The notes under the pieces are model-generated. The model ran no database searches, had not been told where the DNA came from, and worked only from the letters and a program-made list of their open reading frames with translations. DNA of 28,206 nt from Mnemiopsis leidyi (Eukaryota; Ctenophora; Tentaculata; Lobata; Bolinopsidae). This document shows positions 11,251-22,700 of this stretch, in pieces. A program made the position numbers and the translations under genes. The stretch is taken from the NCBI GenBank assembly GCA_000226015.1, contig JH152733.1, forward strand, positions 22,658 through 50,863. The letters are read 5' to 3'. Position 1 is the first letter of the stretch. Every line of letters begins with the position of its first letter.

Positions 11251-14200
11251 TATATGTAATTATTTTTGTAAAGTCATAATATAAGTAATCGACTTTTGTA
11301 AAAATTTATTTTTGTATCAATCGAATTCTCCAATTGTTCCTATATATGATATGATAACTATATATAATATAATTACTTACAATGACACCTTGTCCACCAG
11401 CACTGTTGAAAGCAACACAACTTGTCCCGGTCTCTGCATCTACTAATGCCCCGTCTGAGAGAACTCCAACTTTTCCTGTCAGTACCTCACAGTGGGTAGC
11501 AACCTGGAAATCAAACATTACTTCTGATCAAACTTATTATCATCGGGCGCTGCACGTAGCTCTTTTAAATTAACGGTCATAGCTACAACAAGGACTGAGG
11601 TACCCAGTTGGGTACCTCAAGTAATTGGTTACTTAAGTAAACGAATTGGTTTTACATTCGTAGATTTCAGATGTTGCTATTGCTACTTCAAAACTCTATT
11701 TCAAATTTGTTATTTCAAATTTGTAAATTGTTTGCGAAAAAACGCGTTTGTATCATTTAAATTTTCCACTGACTAGGGTTCGGAATCACATATTTTCTAG
11801 ATCAAATCATTTAAATAAATCGGCATTTTTTAGAGCCTGGGTTGGCTTTCTGGTAATAAATTCACTAACCTAGATTAATTTTCTACCAGATTAATACGTG
11901 GCTAGTGGGGGTTGGAGAAAGAGAAGCGAAAAGAGAGGTGAGTGGGGAGTCAGAGAGGATGAAAGAAGGAGAAGGATGGGAGGGGAGGGAGAAAAAACAT
12001 GTTTTGAGGGAATAGATAGGATGAAGGAGAGGGGGCAATAACGGTAACCCAGGGAATAAACTTGAAGGTAGATCGGAGAACTACGCCTCTGACTATACGG
12101 TACCGCTGACTACAGGAAGTTAAATGATTCAATTGCGATAGTTTTTCACAACAACTCAACCCTACCTCGCCCAGTGAACAAGCGGCAACCGAAATTGAAT
12201 CGTCCGCATCGCCAGACAATTCACCGACCACGTCCTCATCATCGTCATCCAGTACTGGCACAGCAGGGCCCCATACTCGGACCTCACACAGAGTTAGATA
12301 AGTCTTGTCATTTACCAGCTTTATCCAGCTTCCTATAATGCCATTACTCCCTGCACAGGTTACTTCGTAGCTGTATTTCTGGGGGTCGTATTGTATTGTT
12401 CCGCAGAGAACATCCTCCACGTACACCTAAATGGGGCAGATTCCAGCATTCAATTAACCAATCTTCTAATCTTTTAATCTTTTTTGGTGAACAAAATTGG
12501 GGTACCACACCAGTTATGCATGGTTCTAAATTTGAGGTTCTCAAAAAAACGAGATTACCTTCACGCCATCAATCCTATCGCTGCAACAATCGATTCGGTT
12601 CTTTATCCAGACTTTGTTGACGATATAATCGTCTTCCAGATCTACCACCCACCATCCAGGCCCTGTCGTATGAGTACAAGCTCCCCTGAAATTGTTCAGA
12701 CTCTTAAAACAGTTACACAAAAATTTAAAAAGTCCGGCCTGATTCGATGCCGGTGTTCAATTATAAACTCTGGCCATGAGTTTCTGTTTGGCAGCTTTCA
12801 ATGATATTAGAAATGAAGACATCTCTTTTCCATAAGTATCAAAATTTTGGTTAATTTTTTAAGGGAACGAACTTGAAAAGATCGTAAATCGCATATGAAT
12901 TGACATACCGTCAAAAATACCAATTAATTCTGTTAATTATCAATAGATTAGGCAAATATTCGCATAAATAACAAGAAAAACTTACAATTTCCATTGTCCA
13001 GCCTCATTCCCGTCCACAGCACGACTAGCCTCACCCCCAACCTCCGTAGAGGACTGTGAGGTCGGTTTGAGGTATGCCAGGTTCACTAGTCGATGTTCTC
13101 CGAACTCAGCGAGAGGATCAGACAATACTTTAACCTACAGATTGTACAGGGAGTATTGGAAGAATCATTATGTGTTTCTTTTGCATAACTTTGCTATCCT
13201 AATAACTTCAACTGCATTAGTGTCGAGATTAGACCATACATTGATTGATTCATGCCACCAAACTGCAAAATTTAAGAAGAAGACCTAATTATCAAGCGGA
13301 CATCATAACAAAGGGTTCCGGTGGGAAACTATTTTATGAAGATCTCTCATGGAAGATCTATTGTTGATGAAGTTGTGTGGATGACCTTCTATGGAATGAG
13401 TGTCGGAACGATCTTTTATAATGACATCGGTGTATTTAAGTCCTTGATCATGGATGACCTCTATTGTAAAATTCCTTGGAACTTCTCATGGAATAGACTC
13501 ACCTCACACAGGGCCAAATATTGATTAGGGCCTGCAGTAATCCTGATGTTTGTAGCAAAAACATTCTCCGAAGTATCACTATTACAGTCTATCTTGTACA
13601 CTTCTTGTCCAAGTATGTAGCTTACTTCTCCACAAAGCATTTCATCTGCGTAAACCTGAGAAATGTGGGTTTAGTCTATGCAGAGATCACAAAACCCATT
13701 TTTACGCTTCTGCCTTCCAACGGGAAGCACCCTAATTCACGTCTGGTAGACGCGAGGTCATCGTTAATTCAACGTGAATAAAGATCCTGTACTTGACCTT
13801 CTAGTTTCCGAAAATTTTCGCTACATAATTTTATTCATTAATGAATAATGGCATAAGCCGATGCATTATGCACTTTCCTCACCTTAACACCATTAATTCT
13901 TTCTTGGCAGCAATCTGTTCTATCGTAAATGAGAACGCTTTTGACATCAACAGAATCAGGAAATTCAAGATTCCACCACCCGTCGTTCACGTTTCCCGTA
14001 TGGGCACAACTTGCTCTGTTGAGTGTCTAGTTTACAATTAGGCGAGTGAAAAGTTTATTGTCAATTTACAAAGGACGCAATTTGGTTGACTGGTTGGGCA
14101 TTAACCAATTGTTCGTATGAACTGGAACTTCCTTTTAAATATGGGTTTACTTAACAGAGCGAGGCGTGGTATGTTACAAAAGATCGCCAATTGAGCCTGT

Positions 14201-17200
14201 CAACTCATGCCATCTTCGGATTGTTGTTTATTCTGGTGCAATTATAAACCCCCTCTTTCAGCACCATATAATTGCTGTTATCATAAAAATCAATGTTTAA
14301 TTTGTAAGTGTTATATAAATTATTTTTTCACTTACTCAACAAGGTTCCCATTGGTATTACCGTCAATGGCTTTGGATGCAACTCCATTCCACCCAGTACT
14401 AGACTGTGTAGCTTTCCCATCTCCAGCTATGTTAACGAGCTGTCCACGCTCAGTACTAGGCTTTCCTGGAAATTTGTTCTCTCATTGAAACAAAATTAAA
14501 AGAGATTGTAATAATAAGTTGCTCTTATACTAGCTGCTTAGCTGCTATAATGAGTCAATCATCAATCGAAACCATAGATTATAGAAGTTAAATATTATCA
14601 AATAGATAACGAATTTTATAAGTTTAATACCAAGGACTTCTACTTCACACAAAACAAGATACTCGTCTTCCTGAGTTACTTTGACCATGCTTCCTGTAGC
14701 TCCGTGACACATGACTCGGTAGACTGACTTTTCAGCCTCCCATTTCACCTCACCACATAAAGTGCTTCCCACATAAACCTGGATTTGAGTGTAAATCGGT
14801 CGTAAAAAGATATCTTTATAGCGAAATTTAACATGACGTGAACTACTCACTCATTCTTAGAGGCCGTTAGGAGTATATGAAATTACTCCTAACATAAAAA
14901 ATCCTAGATTAACCTAATTAATTCTTGAATTAAGTACATCTAACGTCTAAGTTTTCACCTGAACTTCGTCTAGTCTTGGTTGACAGCAGTCAATCCTGTT
15001 GTACAAAACAATTGAGTCTATGTCGTACATTTCAATCAGGTTTACCTGAGTGAGATTGAACTTTAGTTGATCGTAGCTCTTATTTCTTGGAAAGCATCGG
15101 GAATCCCTAATTGAGAAATTTTTCGACTTGAAGCAGTCAATATGTCTCTCATCACAATTTTCAGCGAACGGATGAAAATCGTTTCCTACCTTCCACATGT
15201 TGAAGTGCTTGTTGGCAGAGTGTATACAACTCTTCATGGACCAGATACCGTTGATGTTACCATCAGTCGCTCGAGAAGGAACACCACCCCATCCAACACT
15301 ACTTTGCCAGGTTGGTTTACCTGGATAGGTTATTATATCTTGCTTCTATTTTTGTAATGGAGTAATGGACAATCATTTGTAATATTTGTTGGCTTGCCTG
15401 GGTAGCTTACTATATTTATATATATATCCAATTTTTGGCCCAATCGCTTGTCTCTTATTGACAAATGATTTTTACATTCTCTATCCAGAACAGTAATAAA
15501 TTAAAAGTTTGACAAAAATAGGAAGAATTTCGATTGGACCAAAAATCAATTACAATGTGGCTCAAAAACTACATGCTGCACGTGGAAATACACTTTATAA
15601 ATATAAGTATTTCCTTGGATGTACCAAGTACCTGTAGCTACGTTCTCAAGAGCATCTTCATCTGTTGGTACCCCGAAAGCCTCAACTTCACATAACGTTA
15701 GGTAATTGTAAGGCTGAACAATTCTTATACTTCCTGCTACTACATTTCCGCAACTTATTTCGAAAACACTTTGGCCGTCGTCCATTTGAACTTCACCACA
15801 GTATTCGGCTCCAGCGTAAACCTACAAAAATACGAGCGAGATTTAAGGACGTTCAGACAAGATGGCTTGCAAATAAGTAAAACTTAATTAACTTATTAAA
15901 GACTATGGCTAAGAGTAAGGCAAGTATGGTAGCAACAATATAATTTCAATTAAGATTGATACGTTATAAACGAAGTAGAAGTGAAAAGTTTGTTGCTTCA
16001 TTGATAAACTTGCGACCAACCTTCGCCTGATTTATTCTATTCTGACAGCAATCTAATCTGTTGTACAAAAGAACTCTCGAAATTCGGTAGTTTTGAGGGA
16101 GCTCTACTTTCCACCAGTTACCGGTAGGTTTCTCGGTCTGGGTACATGACCTGAAGGTTATTGAATCTAAGAGAATGAATGTTAACATGTTTCAAAGGAA
16201 TCATTCATGAGGATGATTGATTACTGTATAATATTAAACTATCGTATATGGGCATAAATATATATATCTATCAACATCGTCTATAAGTTTTGTATGTAAA
16301 CTGCAGAAGTTCAACACACCCATCAGTCCATTGCCCACTAGTGTTCCCATCCAAAGCTCTTCTGGGTTCCCCTCCCAAACTGACACCACTTTGTGTAGGA
16401 ACCAGGTTTTCTGTCAGAATACTAACCTCTAACGGATGTGGTGGGTTAGAAGTAGTGTATAATGGCCGAACATACCTCATGTTAGTATTGACAAACATGT
16501 GCATTAAGGAGCTTCTATCAGGAGTAAGAAAACCCCAGCAATGGAACAAACTTAATCCAGCAATGGAACAAACTTAATCCAGCAATGGAACAAACTTAAT
16601 CTGACATCAGAGGTCTCAAATGTTTCAACCATTAATGAATAACTCAATAACTATAATAATCTTAAATGGTTGATCTAAAGCATGATAAAACTAAAATACC
16701 TTGATTGCCGATAACAGCGATTTCCCACCCGTAGAACTCGTGACCACTATCCCTCCGCAACATAACACTGTCCCCATACTTACAGCCCGGTACGGGACGT
16801 GAAGGGGAAACTCCCTCACTCTCAACTACAACAGAGTAGTCACTACACCAGTGGCTACCTTCACACCTGCTACATTCTGTAGAGGTACAGTCCCACGTCA
16901 GGTAAGGGTTTCCGTCCTTCCTGATCCACAGAACCTGTGTCACACAGTAAACTTTGTCAAGAGAGATCTTCAGCCAGGAGGTTCCGTCAGAACCTTTAGA
17001 TGTGATGGAGGTGGTTTCTAAGTCTAGGTCTATCGCGAACTTGGCGGCGTTTAATTCCTCCTTGCCTTTGTATGCATTGGAGTGTTCTGCACCAACGGGG
17101 ATAATCTCTCCAGGATACCTTTTTCTCACTGAAATATTGGGAATTGTGGAGATTTTCATATGCTGATAACGAATAAATGATGATGATATCAGTGGTTGCG

Positions 17201-18202
17201 AAAGTTGCAGAATGTGATTTCAATTTCAGAACAGCATTCCTGCTTCTGTTTTTATACTTTTATAAAATGTTGATGGAATTGGCAACACAATGTTACTGTT
17301 CACGACTGTGAACGCCACGGAAAAAGTGCTTCATGAGGTCCAACTAAAGTGTGATGAGGTCTAGCCTAGCAGATTATTGTTCATTCAAAGCACGTATACA
17401 AACCATCCTAGAACAGTACAACAATAAAGAGATACTACCTTCCCTGAATCATGATTTAACCATGAAGTTTGATAAAAATTGATAAAGCTGTTCTGAGATG
17501 TTTGCTCACTAGTAAGTACCTCTCATGTACCCTAGAATAAGGCTACTGCAGGGACAAATTATATAATGCAGTTGTAAGGGATTGTAACGGAGTTTCATGT
17601 AACATATCATAAGCAATGAATACAGTTTGAGTAGTTCAAAACTTTACAATTAGTTCATGGATCTCTGATTTAAATTCGACAAACCTAGAGACGTTTCCGG
17701 GACATATTGATGTGTATCTATAGGATTCGGAACTGGAGGATCCTTTGGAGTCATGTTCATTGGAGTATCTTCTCGTCTGATTATCCTGATGTTGTTGATA
17801 CTGCTACTTCTTTTTCTCGATACAACTGCAATCGGGCGATGTTGTAAAAAAGTTGACTTTATCCACAGCCACCCTTACCACTTATTTGCAAGTAACTCAT
17901 TGATAACACTCTCAATTTAGTTTTTCGCGAATAGTGAAATAGATTCTTTCGAACTGAAATCGTTTTAACGCCAAGTTGACGCCAATTTGTTTGGTTTTAT
18001 ATAGACAGTTATTGCAAAAATGCAGATCCCTCAGATGACTCTCCGGTTACTCAATGACAAGAATTGGAAAAATGATCAATCTTGAAACAAATTTCAAACA
18101 CACACCTCTCTGAGAATTGGTACTAGCTGTGATTGCAGCGAAACCAATCAGTAAAAATGTCAAAGTGAAGATATTACTCCGAATTTTTGCTCGGTGACAC
18201 AT
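10797..18202 (-). CDS. Gene C: secreted protein with four tandem F-type lectin domains and a PCSK9-V-like tail
   Basis: Seventeen exons: 18202-18106, 17825-17685, 17128-16700, 16428-16320, 16150-16021, 15821-15632, 15320-15190, 15045-14959, 14778-14631, 14465-14336, 14015-13883, 13655-13503, 13134-12986, 12685-12559, 12426-12166, 11503-11381, 10964-10797. They sum to 2706 nt, 901 aa plus TGA, with every phase consistent. Residues 1-30 are a signal peptide (IFTLTFLLIGFAAITAS). Residues about 80-222 are a Cys-containing domain (WLKISLDKVYCV, FYGWEIAVIG). Four F-type lectin domains lie at about 223-355, 366-487, 488-626 and 627-770. They are recognised by RxDCCxxR and LCEV; three keep the fucose-contacting His. 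An acidic linker (LDDDDEDVVGELSGDADD) follows, then a V-like Cys segment (SCVAFNSAGGQGVI, LECPVGYSPVIC). Fucosylated-glycan recognition is inferred from the lectin family. Intact, with no frameshift. Confidence 0.9.
11596..11619. repeat. Perfect 11-bp inverted repeat
   Basis: TGAGGTACCCA, two-base spacer GT, then TGGGTACCTCA. It lies in intron 15 of gene C. Function unknown. Confidence 0.8.
12166..13134 (-). other. F-type lectin domain 4 and acidic linker of gene C (exons 13-15)
   Basis: Exons 13134-12986, 12685-12559 and 12426-12166. Motifs: PTSQSSTEVGGEASRAVDGN, ACTHTTGPGWWVVDL, NRIDCCSDRIDGVK and YLTLCEVRVWG. His and RxDx4R are present, but the spacing is 24 rather than 26, so one loop is two residues shorter. 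The last exon continues into an Asp/Glu-rich linker before the V-like tail. Confidence 0.87.
13503..14465 (-). other. F-type lectin domain 3 of gene C (exons 10-12)
   Basis: Exons 14465-14336, 14015-13883 and 13655-13503. Motifs: ATQSSTGWNGVASKAIDGN, SCAHTG, GWWNLEFP, IYDRTDCCQERIN and YLALCE. The full H-x26-R-x-D-x4-R signature is present, so this domain should be competent to bind sugar. Confidence 0.88.
14631..15320 (-). other. F-type lectin domain 2 of gene C (exons 7-9)
   Basis: Exons 15320-15190, 15045-14959 and 14778-14631. Motifs: RATDGNINGIW, SCIHS, LYNRIDCCQPRLD, YLVLCEVEVLG. With the 144-nt intron 15046-15189 removed, the His-to-Arg spacing is exactly 26, as the family requires. 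Intron placement differs from domain 1: the cut after TDG is missing and a new one lies after NMWK. Confidence 0.88.
15046..15189 (-). other. In-frame 144-nt intron within lectin domain 2 (exitron-like)
   Basis: Bounded by TGGAAG|GTAGGA and CACTCAG|GTAAAC. Its length is 48 codons and the reading frame through it has no stop. Removal restores the family spacing from His to Arg, so splicing is the expected form. Confidence 0.75.
15632..16428 (-). other. F-type lectin domain 1 of gene C (exons 4-6)
   Basis: The domain spans exons 16428-16320, 16150-16021 and 15821-15632. It contains LDGNTSGQWTDG, NWWKVELPQ, LYNRLDCCQNRIN and YLTLCEVEAFG. The family sugar-binding signature is H-x26-R-x-D-x4-R/K. 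Here the spacing of 26 and the RLDCCQNR part are intact, but the His is replaced by Gln (CTQT). Fucose binding may therefore be weakened or altered. Confidence 0.88.
16535..16600. repeat. Three exact copies of a 22-bp unit
   Basis: CCAGCAATGGAACAAACTTA plus AT, repeated three times without mismatch in intron 3 of gene C. The identity implies a recent duplication and a likely length polymorphism. Confidence 0.95.
16700..17128 (-). other. Gene C exon 3: single-exon Cys-containing domain (galactose-binding-like, tentative)
   Basis: This one exon encodes about 142 residues, by far the largest exon of the gene. Visible features are FAIDLDLETTSIT, SWLKISLDKVYCVTQVLWI, a Cys cluster (WDCTSTECSRCEGSHWC), GCKYGDSVML and a closing FYGWEIAVIG. 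The order (acidic loop, W-L-K strand, C-V-x-Q-V strand, final aromatic-G-x-E-I-x-V strand) resembles discoidin or galactose-binding beta-sandwiches. It lacks the RxDCC motif of the F-type lectin domains that follow it. Assignment to a named family is tentative. Confidence 0.5.
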
Positions 18203-18462
18203 TACAAAGCCGAAAAATGTAAACTGACAAAGAAAAAACGTGCTGGAAAAGAGTTAGCGCCTCTCAAATACCTAGTTTTCATCATGAAACAATGTCCGAT
18301 TAAGCACCTTAGATCGATAACTACGATTATCTTGTAAAAATGAAGCACTTGCGAGAGTAGAATTACATCAAAATATTCTAAATAGTTTGCTTTCCTTACC
18401 CTAAAACAATACAAATCAAATAGTCAACTGTATGGTGGTGGTGTTGACCCTTGTAAAACTTT

Positions 18463-18470
18463 CTTTTATA
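18463..18470 (-). promoter_or_regulatory. Possible TATA box of gene C
   Basis: TATAAAAG on the minus strand, about 260 nt upstream of the gene C ATG. Position is compatible with a 5' UTR of roughly 230 nt. One motif in AT-rich DNA is weak evidence. Confidence 0.3.
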
Positions 18471-19539
18471 CTAGAAAATAGTGGAAAATGGATTCCTTAT
18501 AACAAAATGAGCAATTAATTCCTCAATTATTGAAAATGATGGTTATCTTGGTAATCAATAAGAAGTGGAATGTTTGAGGCGGCCAGCCATCTATTTTCAC
18601 AAATTAAAGCTTTATCAACATCTTGTTATACATTATAGACACGCCCTCTTTAAAGAATCCTTATAATTTAAGTTGTGCGCTATAATTAGCTCGATTATTT
18701 ATCATCGCTTGATAAAATCCCATTTTTGAACATTAAGGCCTATGGGGGTTTTTATCGGTAATCGGACTTAAAGCGAATCCCTAACAGATTGAAAGTGAGT
18801 CAACAATTTCAGCTATTATATTTGGAGTTGCGGATAAAGTCCGTATTACGGTAAGGGATTCAGTGATACAATCAATATTACCATGATTGTAGCAAGTACA
18901 AAAGAAGTCAAGAGAATATCAGAGCAAGGATATGGTTTCTCTTTATGCCGAGTGAATTATGGTCGATATATTTATCTTACTTCTTAGTGAAATAATTGGG
19001 ATTTTACGTCGATAGACTCAATCTGATCCCTCGTCGATGTATTATAAGTAGCTGACTGTGGTTGTTCATGTGTAAATGTATTATGTTTTTTCTTTATTTT
19101 CAATGAATCGAATTAATAAAACCAATTCACTTAAAATGAAGTTCACCATTTGTAATTTAAGATAATCTCCGTTTTTGATTTCTATCATACTTTCCTGTTC
19201 ATGAGATCGTCCATAACAAATCAAACAGGATTTAATAAATAGAATATAAAATTTTTCTGTCACATAAAAGATACAAACAACCCAAAATATTATTACAAGA
19301 CTCAAAAATTGCAAACTCATATATTCGTTATACAAAGACACATAAATCTACTTTTATACTTTTATTTTCTATACCAGATAAAATCGTTTAACTCAACAGA
19401 CTACCTACACTTTAATATGATCTTAGCTTGAAAAAATGGAATAATTCTTAATTGAAACCAAAAATTAACCGCCCAGTTTCGAGCATATTGCCAACATCTA
19501 AACAAAATTCGTGTTCATAATCATAACAGATCGATTTAC
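18471..19539. other. Intergenic DNA between genes C and D, nothing recognised
   Basis: AT-rich with no exon-like stretch. The 86-codon minus frame at 19341-19081 is hydrophobic and AT-driven, without homology I can see. Confidence 0.5.
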
Positions 19540-19545
19540 TTTATT
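19540..19545 (-). promoter_or_regulatory. Poly(A) signal of gene D
   Basis: AATAAA on the minus strand, about 210 nt downstream of the gene D TAA. No nearer canonical signal noticed. Confidence 0.5.
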
Positions 19546-19756
19546 CAAAATGGATGCATGAAAATTTCTTAAATCACAATTCTAGTCATTGAATATTAGC
19601 CCCTCAGTCACTATGCCCATATAGCATATAGCTTAGCAGTTAGCTCAAGTTGTGATTTGAAAAATATCAGTGATATTTGATAAACGAAAATGGTACAGAG
19701 GAAAAAACAGCCGACAGCTTAACTACTAAAGCAATTAGATTTGTGTTTCATTATAT

Positions 19757-22700
19757 TTAAACCATCATCCGGACGGTAGCTAAGAAGTCCACACACAGAT
19801 GTTGAGGATAAATGTTCCACGTTCGAGGAGAAGGATCCATACCCACTCCAAAACTTGGTCTGTAGATAGCAGGAACAAGAGACTGCTGTTCTGGGAAAAT
19901 CTTCTCAAACGTCTGACGGTAATAGTACTCTTCCATCGTCAAGGGAGTGTTGTGCAAGAAGATCTGAAAAATTTTGGGTTAATAATATGGACAAGAGACG
20001 CCAATTGCCAAACCTTAATTAAACTCTATGGCGAAAAATATTTTCTAATAATCGGATGCTATACCTGGTCTCTCTTTTCAAACTCTTCGTTGTCTACAGC
20101 TTTATTGCAGCACCTCTGTAATGTCTTCACCCAAAACCTGAAGGAGAAACAAACAAGTCAATGATAGCTGCTTAGGGAAAGTTAACAAATTTAACAAAAC
20201 TAAAAGTGCTAGTAATTCTAAGGAAACCTTCTCCTTTGCGTCTTGCGAGGACTAAAACTAGTATTCAGTATTTCACTGAAACATTTGCCAGAGGTGATAC
20301 AAAACGACAATATTGGTACTGACCTGTCATAACTGCTTGCGGAGTCTACCCAGTCCTCCCGATGTTTCCACAATATCTCCTCAGTAATCAAGTCGCTGTG
20401 GTCTAGACAAACTCTCAAAAAATACTTCTCTGGAAAATAACCGTATGAAAATCTTAATTGATTTTTACCCTAACCCTGTTAATGATTGCTGGATCAAAAC
20501 ATGATCATTTTATAAATGCCATGCGATTCAGCAACAAGTACTTTCATTTCAGCAGCTTTGCAAAGATTAATCAACTTTGAATGTATCTCATCCAAACCTA
20601 TTCCAAATCTTGGTATCCGGTCCTCGTTAGTAAAACTGAGGTAGTGAGAGGTAAAAAGGGGATCAAGAAATGGAAACACGATTCTTATCCCAAACCAGCT
20701 TCCAATTTTGTCGTAAACATCCCTGAAATATTGATTGTTGTATAGTTTGGTAGTTCTGTGAATCTGTGCGACACTTATCTTGACAAATTAATAAGTCACA
20801 CGGCCGTGCGACCATGTAGGCAGTTGGATTTGATCTTGCCTCTGATTTGAAAGCTTGAGCTTTAACGAATAGCCAACAACGCTATATCTAACTGACCATT
20901 ACATGACAGATTTCGGTAAATAAATCTATTTGAAAATGGAAAACTATAACTTACCTTCCTATTGGACGTTTGAGATTGCTCTCTAAAGTAGCTTGAAACT
21001 CCTCCGCACATTTTGCCTGCTTATAATAGATCTGGCTCCCGGCAATATCGTCCAGTCCTTCTCCGCAAAACAAAATATCAATAGCGTTGTGCTGATGTAT
21101 GTATTTGCAGACTGAGTACAGCAGCAGTGCCTGGGTTTAGCATGAGGATCACTTTTCAATAAGCAGATAGTTTAGAGACTGCAGTAACTGCATCCAAATC
21201 ATAATATTAGCATCAGGAAAACCGTGTTTCCCATTTCAAGTTTGCCAGGATTTTAATTGAATTGTTGGACGAAAATTTAGATTTGAGATAACTTATTCCT
21301 ATACAGTATACCTTTCTGATGGATGCTGTATCGTAAGTTTCGACGAGCTCAATAACTTTGTGAATATCCTCGAAAGCCTGTTTAGGATCGAACAAGATAT
21401 CGTGGTGTATCGAACTTATGGACTTTGCCCCATTTTCACTTGATACACGCTCGTGAGCTGATTTTGTACCGACGAAAAATGTCTTGAGTCCCTTGACCTA
21501 GATGATGGGAAGATTTTAAAGGCTCCATTTTAAAGGCTCCATGACAGTCAACCAGAATTAATTACAATAAGAATTCAACTAATTAAAAAGATATTCACCT
21601 GAGTGTCCCGTAGAACGTTGCCAATAACCCTAGAGTTCAGACCACCGGAAAGCAACAGTCCCACTTTTCCTATGGTAGAACTTTTGCTTCTACACGTTAT
21701 GATTTGCTTTATGACGTTTCTTAGTCGCATCCTCATCTGAAAGATATGACAGCATTAAAATTTATAACATATTAATGGATTTGATAATTGGCTCGACAGA
21801 TCACTGCATATATGCATAGCAAGAACTTAAAACTTCTTTCAAGTCACATACCTGCGCAAGGACAGACATTCCATTTTTACACGGTGGAGCGAGAAGATCC
21901 GTGTGATAATTGGGTTGCTGGAAGGCGCTTGTAAACACCTTCCTTTTCCATTCTTTTTTGTTGTCTCCATAGATGATAGAACCAAGAGGAACATGCCGGA
22001 TTTGTCCAACCTGAACAATTACATAACTTGATCATTGTCAACTTACTGTAATATCATATCATGAATCAGTCCATATGATTGTGTTCTGCCAAGTATAAAA
22101 CAGTGCTGATCAAACAATTTTTCGTATATAAGAATACCCTATTTCTTAAGTAATCGTGCTTTTTTCTCTGACATACCCTACTACATTCATACGAGAATTC
22201 TTTGCCAAACACTGTGGTCTTGTGCTGACAATTAACCACTTAAGGACAGTTTTGAGAGACAAGTCACGATTTGATAAAAATGAATTTTCGGTGTAAATTT
22301 AAATAGAAAAAAATAAAACTCAGCAACTCATGCAGACTCAGATAAGATAGTGTTTTGCCGGTGATATACTGACTGAATGCTTATATATTGTACTCACTGA
22401 ATGCTGGTAGGAGGCGAGAAGACTGGCTCGTAAAGCTGCTGACATCGGTCCGCTTCTGTGTGGATACTCCAGATAGCACAGTCCTCTGGTACCGGTACCG
22501 TCTCTTACGAGGTAGGACCTGGAAATAGTTGGTCTTATAGCCTAAAGTACCTAAATTCCTACTCAGCATCCTCTCTATCACTTTGTTACTTGTGAAAGTA
22601 ATGAATTAGATGGATTATAAAGGGAGAGATGGAGATACTTACATTTCGTTATCACACAATATAAAAGAGTATTCCCCCTGAATCTCGTTCAGAGCAGCAG

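Noticed and set aside
12344..12620. Overlapping plus and minus ORFs around 12.4-12.6 kb
   Set aside because: Shadows and intron sequence flanking gene C exons 14 and 15.
19081..19341. 86-codon hydrophobic minus ORF
   Set aside because: AT-rich composition, no splice or family support, intergenic between D and C.
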